NCBI GenBank assembly: GCA_964030475.1 | Contig: CAXIPT010000002.1 | Span: 7,291,381-7,355,380, forward strand | Length of the DNA: 64,000 bases | Source: Tethya wilhelma | Taxonomy: Eukaryota > Porifera > Demospongiae > Tethyida > Tethyidae | Direction: 5' to 3' | Part shown: piece by piece, positions 9,294 through 23,000 of the stretch | Numbering within the stretch: the first letter of the stretch is position 1 | Layout: every line of letters starts with the position of its first letter | Notes under the pieces: model-generated | Seen by the model: only the letters and a program-made list of their open reading frames with translations | Databases searched by the model: none | Told to the model about the DNA's origin: nothing | Made by a program: the position numbers and the translations under genes

Positions 9294-11273
9294 GCACCCT
9301 CTTTGTCTGTGGGTTTGTGTGGCTCATCTTCTCTCTCAGTATTCGTATCATGACAGCCATCTCTGTGGAGCTCTTCAGCTCAAATGTCATCATCATTTGG
9401 CCTCCTAATATAAGGTACATACTGTACTTGCATTTTCATTGCACCATCACACCCTCACACCTTCACACCCTCACACCCTCACACCCTCACATGTTCAGAT
9501 TTGAAGATGCTGCCAAAATTGTTCTCCTCCTTCTCTCTCTGTTTGGCTTCTTCACCTTTGACCTTGTCTACCTGTTCTCCATCAAGATCTATGCAGCTCA
9601 GAGTGAGTTCAATGTCTATCTCCTCTGGGACATCAGGAGGCTGCTCCAGACAAAGAAATATGACACCATTGATGGATTCATGAAGGTAAGGAGATGGCCC
9701 CTTGGATGATTCTTACTTTCTCTTTTAAAGATGGCTTATATAGTTGTATCTGAACTAGCATTGTCACTATAGGCAGAACTGAAGGGGTTTTTTGTTGTTT
9801 TTGTTTTTTCCCTGCTCCTCTACTCTGTACTTACATAACCTGATTGGCTCAGTTATAGGTATCTACTGAACTACAGATTCAGCCTATAATTTTATTGTAG
9901 GCATTTATTTTTTGTTGAATATCTCTAAGGTGTACCTGAGCAGGCACTGACACTGTTCCTTAGTAAAAACTTTCATTTTTCGTGTGTGTATGTGTTTGTA
10001 CAGTCCAGCTAGGGTATGTAAACTGCCATGTGTTGTTTCCCCAACCTTCACAGGATACGTTGGAGTGTCAAAGATATCTTAAAGTGTTGAATGGGAAGAC
10101 AGCCACCCTGACAGGCCTGGCCTTGTTCGTCCTAGCTAATCTTGGTCTCACTGCTCTCATTGACCTCGATCTGGAGAATGACCAGAGGTTGGCCTTCATC
10201 TCAGACAGTCTCTATGAGCTAGGAGTGGTGGCAGCTTCCTTTAATGTCATCTGCTGGTTTGTACTGGTCACTGTGCCTTTTGTACAGGTAGAGTAGCTAT
10301 ACCACATTCACACACATCCATGACTGAAGCTCCTTATTTTTATGATTTATGGCACAAAATTTTTCACAAAGAAAGACCCTGCTGAGAAAGAGGCTGCTAT
10401 ACCTGTATACATGTATTATTTAGTTCTATTGTACAGCTTAAAACATGGAATTTAAATTACTTATATAGGCTTAAACCATTCTGAGTTTGAGTATAATTTT
10501 GCATGGATTTGTCATGCAAGGATGATTGAACACTAATTAGACACAAATTTAATCAATTTTCAGTCTCTCATAATCTCAAAGGGTTCTTTATAAGAGCTTC
10601 CACTGTCTCATTAATACTATGATGTCACTCTATACATCACATGACCCTGTAGGCTGCCCGTGTGACGTACATGTGTGATCGTCTCAAGGACAGTGGTCCT
10701 GAGATTCGTGCCCGCCCCTTTGAATACCGAGACACTCCTCAACTGGACCTTGACTCTGTCGTCTCCTTCTTAGGAGCAGTGGAAATCAAGGTATGGGTTA
10801 CCATGGCAACATTAGGGTATAGGGTATGCACACATGAAGTACCTTGATATTTTTAAGGTACAGTTTTTGAAGGAAATGGTTGGCTGAATAACTTTAGTTT
10901 AACTAAAAGATTTTACATGACTAAGAGATTTTCCATTTTCTTGTAACATGTTCCTCTTTAGTTAGTGACATAGTATTGTCCTCAAGTGTTGCTTAAAGCT
11001 ATAGCTAGGTGATATTATTTCTCTGAAAAGAAAGTCTTTCCATTCAGACAACATATTACTAGCAGCTCGAGTTGGCTAGTCCATGTGGTATCATTTTTGA
11101 CTAAGTTTTGACTGAAAATGTTTGTTGTTTTTCTCTTGTCATTTTCTTCCCAGGCCTCATTGTTTGGAGTCCCAATCTACCCGTGGATGATGTATGCTGT
11201 TCTGGTTGGGTTCACCTTCACCATGTTGATACTCTTTCAACGGAGTGTCTACTCCTTCACTACATATCTCTGA
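8334..11273 (+). CDS. Multipass membrane protein gene (first exon not found)
   Basis: Exons 8334-8558, 8997-9061, 9295-9414, 9499-9685, 10054-10287, 10653-10790 and 11154-11273 join in consistent phases (0, 0, 2, 2, 0, 0, 0) into 362 residues ending at TGA. No Met occurs in the first exon, so an upstream exon is needed. Hydrophobic spans: LILPDLVLLANYFFGVYLF; LVTVIVTLFVCGFVWLIFSL; IVLLLLSLFGFFTFDLVYLF; LTGLALFVLANLGLTAL; VVAASFNVICWFVLVTVPF; and a last one ending FTFTMLILFQ nine residues before the C-terminus region. That is six, plus perhaps one in the missing exon. The final span resembles the TM7 signature of gustatory-receptor-like proteins, a weak resemblance. The 3' UTR has a (GA)n tract, and the next gene starts 325 bp downstream. 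Confidence 0.75.
9254..9293. repeat. (CT)n microsatellite in splice acceptor tract
   Basis: About 20 CT units run directly into the TAG acceptor of the exon at 9295. Confidence 0.95.
9439..9492. repeat. CACACCCT minisatellite
   Basis: About six imperfect units of CACACCCT/CACACCTT lie in the 84-bp intron between the exons ending 9414 and starting 9499, forming its pyrimidine-rich acceptor region. Confidence 0.85.
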
Positions 11274-11289
11274 CCAGCTGGTCAGTGGC

Positions 11290-11291
<2 letters not shown>

Positions 11292-11323
<32 letters not shown>
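11292..11323. repeat. (GA)n microsatellite in 3' UTR
   Basis: About 16 GA units start 18 bp after the stop codon of the membrane-protein gene. Confidence 0.95.
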
Positions 11324-11328
<5 letters not shown>

Positions 11329-11539
11329 AGGGAGGGATATTGAACTGATTTATTTCAGTTGTTTTGATGGTTTTTTGTTTTTTTTGCTGAATGTACATAT
11401 ACATGTATGTGTGTTTACAATAATTATGTAATCATTTATTTGTTGTTTTTGATTGTCTACTTTTGTTTTTGTAAATATAAAGTTCCTTGGTTGCATCATG
11501 TACACTTGAACTTATTACGGATTAATGCGTCATCAGTTC

Positions 11540-11551
11540 TGCGCATGCGCG
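11540..11551. promoter_or_regulatory. NRF1-type palindrome upstream of gene 2
   Basis: TGCGCATGCGCG matches the metazoan NRF1 consensus (YGCGCAYGCGCR) exactly except for strand reading of the last base, 46 bp before the ATG at 11598. A GCATGCGC core stands at a similar distance before the gene 3 ATG. The same core also occurs in repeats of this window, so chance is not excluded. Confidence 0.45.
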
Positions 11552-11597
11552 CTCACTAATTAATAATTATTGCTAAACAAACAAGGAAGAAGACAAG

Positions 11598-11824
11598 ATG
11601 GCTTCAGTCAGCTTCTCAGAGTACTGTAGCGTTTTACCAGAGGCAGTGAGAGCCAGACTCCACCAGAGGATAGACGCAGCTAGCGGAGGAGTGACTATTG
11701 AAGTCGGTCAGCTGGCCAAATGCATGTACGAATTTGAAGGGGATGTGGCAGAGGCACTGGGACTGACTAAAGCTGATATTTCTGCCATCATAACGGAACA
11801 CCCTCGAAAACTGAGACTACAGAC
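11598..11824 (+). CDS. Gene 2 death-domain exon 1
   Basis: Seventy-five codons plus two bases, then GTAAGT. MASVSFSEYCSVLPEAVRAR leads into the first helices; CMYEFEGDVAEALGLTKADI carries the typical LxxxLGL-xxxDI pattern of death-domain helices 2-3. Confidence 0.85.
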
Positions 11825-14027
11825 GTAAGTGAAAGACCACCATATACCATATACGTTACCAGCTGTATGTTCAGCTACTGTTGGCTTGGTCTTGCCAGAA
11901 AATTACTAAGTAGAGCCTCAGTAGCCTTGTGACTAATATGTTTCAGTATTAAACATGAGAGTAGAAACTATATGAACCTTCTCAGCACCAGAAACTATAT
12001 GAACCTTCTCAGCACCTCCTGACCGTTGACAATAGTATGTATGTCCCATTCAACTAACTAAAAAGAGAGAGAAGGTCTATTGCTCACTGTTCAGGCATGC
12101 TATAGTTTCCCAGGAAGCATAGTATAGTTCACTGAGTCTTGAGTCTGTATAATTAATGTGTGTGGTTTGGTAATGTTTGCCTACAGTCATTTTGCCTACG
12201 TTACGTTACGCCTACCGGAAATCCAAGTATCAATTTGCCTATGCATTTTCAAGTGGAGGCACATTTAAACTGCATGTGATGTGTGTGGCGAATGCACAAA
12301 GACAAGGCCCTGGGCCTAAGGATTGAAAAAATGGAGCTTTTAACAGTATTTTTACAATCTAAGGCAACCAGTGGCTGGAAAAAAATTGTAAAGAGCACCC
12401 TTTTCTGACTGCCAGACCATTTGACAATCACGATTGTGATCACGGGGGATTAGAGCCAAGTTTTTGTCACAACCTTCTTGTATGTAAGCTTAAAACTTGC
12501 TAGCTAGATGCAGGGATACTAGACTAAGCAGTAATGGCATTGCTTTTAATAGTTAGGCTACCACGCTGTGGAAAAAAGCTTTAGACGAACGGAAAAAATC
12601 AATTTGCTAATATAATACTCCTTCGTATAGAGCACTTAGGCTAAGTTTTCTCCACAGCCTTTCTTCATGTAAGGTTGAAGCTTGCAATGAGCCTTCAATA
12701 AGCTAACAAAATCCTGAAAGAAGCAAGTTCTTGAGCTGTCTTAGTAAATAAAAAAGAAAAGGGCATAGCTACTTAGCCTTTTTGTGATTGGCGTTTTTTG
12801 TATTATGCGCATCAACTAAATTACATAATTGCTTCACTTCCGGTAGTGTAGGCGAATTGATACGTAGGCGAAATGACTGTAGGCGAAATGAAGCTAAAGC
12901 AGAAACATCCTTCTAGCTAGCAGTCCTAGTAGCTAAAGCAGAGAGAGGGCCATGTACACATTGTTTTGGGTATACTCTCATTTCCCAAATTACTCACTGG
13001 CTTTGTACGTACAAATATAGTTCAATGGTGAATCAAATACTGTTCAGTGAATATGATATTTTGACCACTTAAAGGCTCTACCCTTCCCTTTCACAAGGAA
13101 AGGTCAAAGTGGAGCAGAGAGCTTGGGAGCAAGGCTAACTGTTACAGTATTGAGTCACTGAGTCTTTAATATGTGTATAATAGCAGAGGAGAAATGTACT
13201 GGAGTGGGAAACTAAACTCCAATTTGGAGTGGCCTTATGTAACTAGTGACATGAGCATGCATGAACCTCCTCCTATCCATAGATGGTATTATCTATGTCC
13301 CCTCCCACTGACTGAAGAAAGAGAATTAAGACCTTTTGTACACTGGCATGATGTATAGTTTCCCAGGGAGCATGTATTACTGACATGTATTCACTGAGTC
13401 TTGAACATATCTAGGAGAGAAGCTCTTCATCTGTGGCAGGAGAAGAATGGTCCAAATGCAACCTACCATAATCTGATAGAAGCATTTCTCAAGGCTGGAA
13501 AGAGTAGCTATGCCGATGCTGTTTGTAAAATCTTGAACGACACCACAGGTATATGTGTGTGTGTCACAAGTGCGTGTGTGTTAGTCTCGTGAAGCCAGGC
13601 CCTCATACTTGCTCTGCACATACACTCGATGGTCTGGTTTCATGCCTATCCCTGATCTTGTACTGGCAACAAAAATCTGTCATGACCAATCAGATTGCAG
13701 AATTATTCATTGTATAGTTAACCACTGTTTTTGTATCTAAAACCAAGTCACATGATATGCTAAGAGTTACAAGACACATAGATATCGATCCACCATTTGC
13801 AACCAAGACTGCTGCTTCACTAATTAAGTCTCTCAAAACTTGAGTTACTTTTTTTTCTTTAAAAGACAATTTTTTGTGTCTTACTTTTTATGAACGCACA
13901 ACATGACGTAATCATTTTGCTGATGTGGCACGTAAATTGTATTCCGCTTGTACAAGATTAGGTATAGGCATGAAACCAGACCCTCTGCTTGCAGAGCGTA
14001 TGGGCGGAGTATTCGCAAGACTATGTT

Positions 14028-14059
<32 letters not shown>

Positions 14060-17000
14060 AGTGTGTGTGTGTGTGTGTACTGTAGCCTGCAATAAAAAGT
14101 TCCCGTTCCATTTGCGTAGACCGTCCGTGCCAACGCTTCCGTTTTCACGTTACATCACCATGTATAATTCTCATTATCACTTCAGGAAATGAAAAACGAC
14201 ATTTCAATGTAGCAGAAATACGGACAAATCGCGTGTCAAACTTGGATTGAAGCAGCTATGAGGCTCTAAGCTTGAAAACTAAGCAATAAAACCGCAATAA
14301 AATATTTTATATCAACAACAGAGAGATCTTTCACGGTCAACTTAGCCTACTAGGCTAGTAAAGGCTGTCAATTACTATGCTTGGGGCTTTCTTGCCGTGT
14401 GTATCAACTATGCTGCTACTAAAAATTAATTTGTTTGTCAGCCTACCTTTTGCCCTGTGCTGTTGTTCTACAACAAAATGGTGTTCAAGCGCTACATTTC
14501 TATAGTGCTTAGACTTGTCTTCAAGTCAGCGAAACGATGTCAAGAAAAATTGGAGCCATGTGCTTCTTTGTCAGAACGCTAATTCAATGTTTAAACATTA
14601 CGTAATCCACGTAAAACAGAAACGGCTATGAATAATTCGAAATGTTATAGCTTTGCAGTTTTTTTCGAGAAATTGTACGTTGTGTTTCTGTTTTACGTGA
14701 ACGGAATGGAAACTTTTTATTGCGGGCTACTAGCTGTATGTGTGTATATGTGTGAGTGCATGGGTGAGTGTGGATTGAAAACCATTCATGGCAATCCATG
14801 CATGTACACCCAGCTAGTATACATGCATGTCTGCTGTTTTGACTAATCTTTCTTTTCTCATGACTCTGTACAGCTGTCAGTCCAGCTCCTCCAACCACAC
14901 TAGAACCACAGCCGATTGTTGTGAGAGATAAATGTAGGGGCAAGCACACTTCACGTTTTAGACAATCACGCTAATAATATTATCATTGGGTCTATGTACA
15001 TGTATACACATACATATGGCATTATTGCTTGTATTATTATTATTTTACAGGTTATGGTAAAACAGAGTTGGGTGTCCTAAAGAAGAATGAGGCTCAAATC
15101 AAGAAAGCTTTTGCTCATCTCGTTGCTCAAGTATTAGCAATGCTTCTTAAACTGCCATTGGAGATGGAAGTGTTTCATGCTTTTATATCGAATCTCTTTC
15201 CTGATTTTGCCGAACATTTAGCTTCAACAACTAGTATATCAGATATTTTTACGTTTATTTCTAGTAAAAAATTGTGGAGCTACACGAATCATTCACCAGT
15301 AGAGAGTGTAGCAGAGGAATATTTGAGTCATGATCTGCGGACAGAACCACTAGTTGAGGAGTACACCACTCAGCTGGCTGGCTATTACGCGACAACGAGC
15401 CTTGTAGATTACATCGCCCTTTGTAAAGATAGAAAAAATGTTCAGAGCAAAAACGCTGTAGCTATAGATGAAGCTTGTCTTGAGGAAGTTTCAGTAAAAC
15501 TAGAAATTCCATTCACAAATGAAACTCTTGAATATGTCAATAAACTTTGGAAGTCTCTAGCTAAAGTATGTCGTCTACCATCAGTGACTTGTCTTCTCTT
15601 GCGAGTTGTTGATGGATCTCTAGTCATCACATGGGGTGTCCCCCCTCATCAGGCTGCGATTATAAGAAAGACTATTAAGGAAGAAGAAGAATATGTAGAA
15701 GATGATCATGGGTTCCGTGTTAGACTTGTTCACTTCCTTAGAACTGAATTCATCCGTGAAATCAAAATAAAAGCAGAAGTTGTGTATTTTGATGTTAAGG
15801 TAATCGTTATCCTAGCTTGTATGAATGTGTCATTACTTTTGTTGTTATTTATGACTAGTGTGGCAGTGTGGGTTATTATGATGTTTATTATTTATTATTT
15901 ATTATTTATTATTTGTTATTATTATTATGATAATTATCTGTAAAAATTGTTTGTTTGCTCATCATAGATGTGTCTATTGGAAGAAAAGATCATGGAAGGA
16001 GATGCTGAGGAGGTGGAGAGACTACTACAGACAGTATCACTGGCAGTCTCTAACTGTTGGAGCATGGATACTGTCCAAGTCCTATTGGACCATAGGTTTC
16101 CAGTTGATGGAAGAGATAAGGTGAGATCAGAACCTTGATAATATACTCTGAGTTCTGAGCTTGTGGTAATGGCTAGTCAATCATTGACAAGCTCTCTCAA
16201 TTTGATCCAATGATTATATACTTTACATACAGGATGGCAGGACACTACTGATGTTAGTAGGCTCTATGGGAAGAACTGATGTTGTGGAGTTACTGCTAGA
16301 GAATGGTGCTGATGTAAATGCAAGTGATGAAGTGAGTCATTAGTAATATCACACACTCCCCAGATGTTAAGCAGCTACATGTGTTGCCAAGTCTCAATAC
16401 CACCAGTATAAGTAAAACTGTCATTTCAGCCCTTCTACCACATATAGCTTTGATTGCTCATTGGTGTACGTGGCAAGATTGTGATGTCTTGTCAGATCAT
16501 AGTACTCAGTGTGTACTCTCTTCATTGGTTGTTGTCTTGTGTTTCCTCTCAGGATGGTGACACTCCACTTATAGAGCCTTACACAATCTTTTACACAAAC
16601 ATTTTGTACTAACTCACATTTCATATACACCACATGGGATGTACTACAGCATTGTGCAACAAGTTGTGAATCTCATTATCAACCTCACAGTAGTAGTAGT
16701 AACATGTGTTTTCCCAAATTTCCCAGACGCACATAGTACTCAGTGTGTACTCTCTTCATTGGTTGCTATCTTGTGTTTCCTCTCAGGATGGTGACACTCC
16801 ACTTATAGAGGCTAGTGCATACAATCACCTCCAAGTAGTTCAACTGCTACTGAAGTACCAGGCTGATGTGAATGCAAGGAACAAGGTATGTATGATAGTC
16901 ACTGTTTCTGAGATCAAAGTTCAAAGTCTAAATACCATCACCCTCACCACCAACCTTATAATGGTTTATGTGTAGTGTTGTCAGGTTCAATAGTAGCTAA

Positions 17001-20000
17001 CTATAGGAACAATGGATAGGGGAGAGAGCATACGAGGGAATTCTATGAAAATTGTGATTTATGTGTTGATTATTGTGGACTCATGCATGTTTAAATTTAT
17101 AGGGACTTCCCTTTGATATAAGCAGCAGGGTCAAAGTGCTTCATTAAGTTGATGATGATGACTCAAATCTCATGTGTGTCTCAGTAATAGCCTATAGTGG
17201 GTGTGGCTGGTGTGGGTGATCATCTAGGGGTACTTGTCATTGGTGTACGTTACCAGCTGAGGTTGTTTGTATTGTCTCCTCTCTCATCAGGATGATGAGA
17301 CTGCTCTGTGGTGGGCTTCACTTAGAGGACACCATGAAGTTGTGAAGACCTTACTGGAAGGTGGTGCTGACCCCAATATTACTGATATTGTAAGTGTGCT
17401 ACATCAAAAGTTAGCTGAATGTCTCATAATAATAGCATGACTATTCCATAGACCAATGAAATTACTACAGTATTGTTAACAAGTTGTGAATATCATTATC
17501 AACCACTCAGAAGTTGCAGTTGTAGAAACATGTGGTTATCAGACACACATATACTTCATATATATCCTATTTAGCCTTGTATCCTAGGTTACAGCCAGGG
17601 AATAAAAGTGATATTTCCCTTTTTGTGGTTAGATATTTCCCTGCTCATGTACTTTTACAAGAAAAAAACATAATTTACTACTGGCATATTTGCATATGCA
17701 GTAGTATGGCGCATGCAACAAATTTTACCTTGGTAACCATTTTTGGGTTGGTTTACAGCTGTTTCTTTGTGTAGCAAATTAAGAAAAGAAAACATTACAG
17801 TGCTGCAGACTGCTTTAGTCATGCAGTGCTAAGCTTTGTTTCTTCAACTCAAATGCTAGTTTATTTGGCACCACCCAGGAAACTCCTCCCAATAACTAGT
17901 GCCTTGTGCAATAGCTGCGTTAGACGGTGATAGCAGAGAGAAATTTTAGTGCTTTCTGGAAAAGTAAAAGCAAGTTTGTGTTTTCAGATACAAGATTGAA
18001 GTTTTCTGATACAAGATTGAAGTTTTTCTGAAACATTTTACTTTTCCAATACAAAATTTGTACTTTCTGGACAATTTTTAGCGAAAGTCAAGCCGTCATT
18101 TGTAAATCTATTGACCCTTACCTATTTTGAGACGATGCTGCAGTCAGAAAAGAAACCCGTTACAAGCTTGCAAGAGAAGACAAGGCAGGTTTTTTGTTTT
18201 AGAGGAAAAAAAACCGTTGCTGGGTATTTTTGTTACTAGGCATATGAGCTCAACCAACCAATCAGAACGGATATATAATACCTATACCATATAGTAGAAC
18301 GGGAATAATGGTGATAACCACACCCTCGCCCTCGGGCTCTGGGTGGTTATCAACCATATTTCCCTACTACTATGGTATAACTATAACTTGTATCCCGGGA
18401 AGCCATAGTATTAACACATTTTTTCACGGTGTATAACGTGAAGAAACGTGAGCAAGGGGAAAACCGAGGGCAATATGTATATTTCCCTCGGTTTTCCCCT
18501 TCATATAACCCTGGGAGCTGTTCAAGACTCTGAAAAGATACTCCAGTGCTTCAAAGAAACTTCGGAAGACTTCAAGAAGACAGTGTTAGTGTTGCTTTTC
18601 CTCGCAGATAATATTTTTCTCTGTTTCAAGAGTGAATTTTAGCGTATAAACCCGAAGTTGACTAAAACTCTTGCTCAAGTTATAACTGCTCTCAAACAGC
18701 TCAAAAGTGGTAAGAAACTAGCGACAAGTCTAAGCGCTGGGATACAAGCATTTTAGAACATGCCTACTGACGGGCATTATCTGAAATACACTCGGTAATA
18801 TTGGTAAACCTTTGGGCTCCGCCCTCGGGTTTACTCAAATATTACCTCGTGTATTTCCGACAACGCCCTAGTAGGCATGTTCTAACATATACATATACTT
18901 CGTGTATACAACACAATAATTTGGCTGATTTTTACACTGGTGGATTGGCGGTTTTGGTGTATACTGCCAATATTAATTAAATTCGCAAATCCCCAATCCC
19001 AAATATTGCTGATGATGTTAGTGTTGAAGTTGACACGACATTTGTGCAGTTTAGTTTTTAGGTTTGTTGTATGTGTAATAATAATTATTATCAGAGGAGG
19101 TACGACACTAGTGCTCCTTTGTTGAGCTGGCAAGTCTGTTAATTACATTCCAATCATGTGAACACAATACTTCACAATGAGAGTTGATCACTTGTACCCC
19201 CTTGCCAGCTCAGCAAAGGCACACTTGTGTTGAACCTCCTCTGAGTCCATCTTGTTAAAGTTTTGATGGTAGAAAAAAATTATTCAGCCAATTTTTTGAA
19301 AGTAATGTACACTTCTGAGAGTGCAGATTCTCCTAGTCTTTTAATTGCATGGTGTCTTTCCCAATTTCCTGTATATGTTGTGACTCTTCACAGTACAGCT
19401 GAAGTAGTATTATGGTTTCCCAGGTTTCACAGGCACACATAGTACTCAGTGTGTTCTCTCTCTCCTCACGAATATTAAATTTCTTCAAAAATCAAATTAC
19501 TGAATGTGGTACATTTTCTCACATCAGAGACACAAGGTAGATGTGGCCTGTGTCAGCAATGTTTCTTTGTCATCTCAGATCATGCCCACTTTGCAAATGC
19601 TATATATTATCATCAGTGACCCATTGCAGTGATTTGTCAGTTTGTTGAAACTTACCTTGGCAGTGCATATATATAATGTTATAGGACAAGATTTTGTGTG
19701 TCCAGAAATTGCTCATCTTTTACACAAACATTTTGTACTAACTCACATTTCATATACACCACATGGGATGTACTACAGCATTGTGCAACAAGTTGTGAAT
19801 CTCATTATCAACCTCACAGTAGTAGTAGTAACATGTGTTTTCCCAAATTTCCCAGACGCACATAGTACTCAGTGTGTACTCTCTTCATTGGTTGCTGTCT
19901 TGTGTTTCCTCTCAGGATGGTGACACTCCACTTATAGAGGCTAGTGAGAACAATCACCTCCAAGTAGTTCAACTGCTACTGAAGTACCAGGCTGATGTGA

Positions 20001-23000
20001 ATGCAAGGAACAAGGTATGTATGATAGTCACTGTTTCTGAGATCAAAGTTCAAAGTCTAAATACCATCACCCTCACCACCAACCTTATAATGGTTTATGT
20101 GTAGTGTTGTCAGGTTCAATAGTAGCTAACTATAGGAACAATGGATAGGGGAGAGAGCATACGAGGGAATTCTATGAAAATTGTGATTTATGTGTTGATT
20201 ATTGTGGACTCATGCATGTTTAAATTTATAGGGACTTCNCCCTTTGATATAAGCTGCAGGGTCAAAGTGCTTCATTAAGTTGATGATGATGACTCAAATC
20301 TCATGTGTGTCTCAGTAATAGCCTATAGTGGGTGTGACTAATGTGGGTGATCACCTAGGGGTACTTGTCATTGGTGTATGTTACCAGCTGAGGTTGTTTG
20401 TATTGTCTCCTCTCTCATCAGGATGGCAGGACTGCTCTGTGGATGGCTTTAAGTGAAGGACACCATGAAGTGGTCCAGACCTTACTGGAAGCTGGTGCTG
20501 ACCCCAATATTACTGATAATGTAAGTGTGCTACATCAAAAGTTAGCTGAATGTCTCATAGTAATAGCATGACCATTCCATGGACCAATGAATATACAGCA
20601 TTGTGTGACAAGTTGTGAATATCATTATCAACCACTCAGAAGTTGCAGTTGTAGTAACATGTGGTTTCCCAGAATTATCAGACACACATACAGTACTTTA
20701 TGTCTTCCATACAGCACAATATTTTGGCTGATTTTTATATACTGGTGGATTGGCGTTTTTGGTGTATACTGCCAATATTAAATCCTCCAATCCCCAATCC
20801 CAATATATTGCTGATAATGTAAGTCTTGAAGTTCACACAACATTTGTGCGGTTTAGTTTTTAGGTTTGTTGTATGTGTAGTAATTGTCAGAGGAAGTACG
20901 ACACTAGTGCTTCTTTGTTGAGCTGGCAAATCTGTTAATTACATTCCAATCATGTGAACGCAATACTTAATTCACAATGAGAATTGATCATTTGTTCCCC
21001 CTTCAGTGGCGGAAAATTTTACGTAGCCACGCCCACTTTCGGTCGCAACAGCCCCCGCCCCTTTAGCGCTCGTGCAGCTAAAATTTTGCCTGAATAGAAG
21101 AAAAAACGGCAAGAAAGAGACAGAAACTCTATATTTTTCACAAAAGACTAATATTCAGTGTGATTTTGAGTTGCTTTTAGTATTTTTAAGTTTGAAAGGA
21201 GGGTTCCAGCTTGGCCTTTTCCAATCTGCACAGTTAATTATAATGCGAGGTCTCAGCTGAAAGGGGGGTTCCGTGGAACCCTGTGAACCCCCCCTGGATC
21301 CGCCACTGCCCTTGCCAGCTCAGCAAAGGCACACTTGTGTCGAACCTCCTCTGAGTCAATCTTGTTTAAGTTTTGATGGTAGAAAAAATTATTTAGCCAT
21401 TTTTTTTGAAAGTAACGTACACTTCTGAGAGTGCAGATTCTCCTAGTCTTTTAATTGCATGGTGTCTTTCCCAATTTCCTATATGTAGGCCTCACCAGTG
21501 AAAAGTTAGCTGTACTGCATGTCCCATAATAGAAGTATTGACCATCCTACAGACCACCTTGGATGTACTACAGCATTGTGTAACAAGTTATGGAGCTCAT
21601 TAACAACTTCACAGAAGTTACTGTAGTAACATGTGGTTTCCCAGATTTCCCAGGCACACATAGTACTCAGAGTGTAGCCTTGTTCCCAGGCTCCTCCTTC
21701 ACGAACATTTTGTTCAAAAATAAGGAAGGCTACTCAGTGTGTACTCTCTTCAATGGTTGTTGTCTTGTGTTTCCTCTCAGGGTGGCTGGACTCCACTTAT
21801 GATGGCTAGTGACCTTCAAGTAGTTCAACTGCTACTGAAGTACCAGGCTGATGTTAATGCAAGGAACTGGGTATGTATGATAGTTACCATCACCCTCACC
21901 ACCAACCTATTTCATCATTAATGATAAATATTTCCTGATTAGCCTTGTTTCCTAGTCTACAGCCAGTATTTATGAGCCATAATTACGTCCCAGAGGGCAA
22001 AAGGATTTTATTGCAATAATATACTTCCCCCAGGCAATGGTTTCAACCAATGAGAATACAGGAATGTCAATTTTAGCTGAATATTGTTCCTTCATTTGCA
22101 TATTGTTCCTTCATTATAACTTTTGTTATGAATATTGTTCCTTCATTAATTTTAGTGTATGAAGATGTAGGGTTGTTTATCAAGCCTTTTAAACTATCAG
22201 CAAGAGAGAGCCTCGGAAATAGTCCAACGGGATATATAGGAAGGAGCCACAACAGACTGAGTTCACTAAATTCTGGCAGAATCATGCATGCACTGAAAAT
22301 TTCAATAGGTTAACGCTCTAGCCTAACACTTACACATTCAAGCTGTTTTAAACTGCCAGCATGAAAGATAAAATCGTCCACAGACTGGTACAGAGGCACT
22401 GGTAGCATGCAGCCACATTCGCTGAAATTCTGCCAGAAACACTTATTGCCTGGTAAAGGTCGACGCTTACACTGCTGTAGTGTTCTATTTAACGTTCACC
22501 GGTTTCTTGATGTAGCAAGCGAAGCAAAACTGTGTGTAAAGACTAGCGAGAACTGAGCTATTTCGAGTGTTCTTTTGAATTTCTGACTGAGCAAAAACTG
22601 GTTGCTATGCTGGAGAAGCGAAGGTTATAGTAAACGCGGACCAATCAGATTGCAACAGATATGTAGTACCCATGAAAAGAACTTACTTTGTGCTGTCAAA
22701 GTTGGCTCAACACATTCTGGTTCTCTGGAAATCCTTTTCAAGTAAGTCAGTTAGGAAGTAAGTACGTACGTAAGTACGTTAGAGAACAAAAAATGACATT
22801 ATGGTGGCTTCCCACTGGCACTCTCTACGAGTGCTAAGGAAAGTTTTTGTGAGTTTTAGGCCTTGCATGCAGTTGGTAATCTTTCAGTAAGAGCCTCTCA
22901 GCAACTTTGAAGGTTATTTTTTGTTTGAGTAGATTTTTATAGTGACCAACATTTTGTATTGTGTCTATGGGACAGTCGGCCCATTCCTACTATACGTACT

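Noticed and set aside
15883..15930. (TTATT)n tract as part of the gene 2 coding sequence
   Set aside because: It lies after a good donor and before the ATCATAG acceptor shared with genes 1 and 3, so it is intronic.
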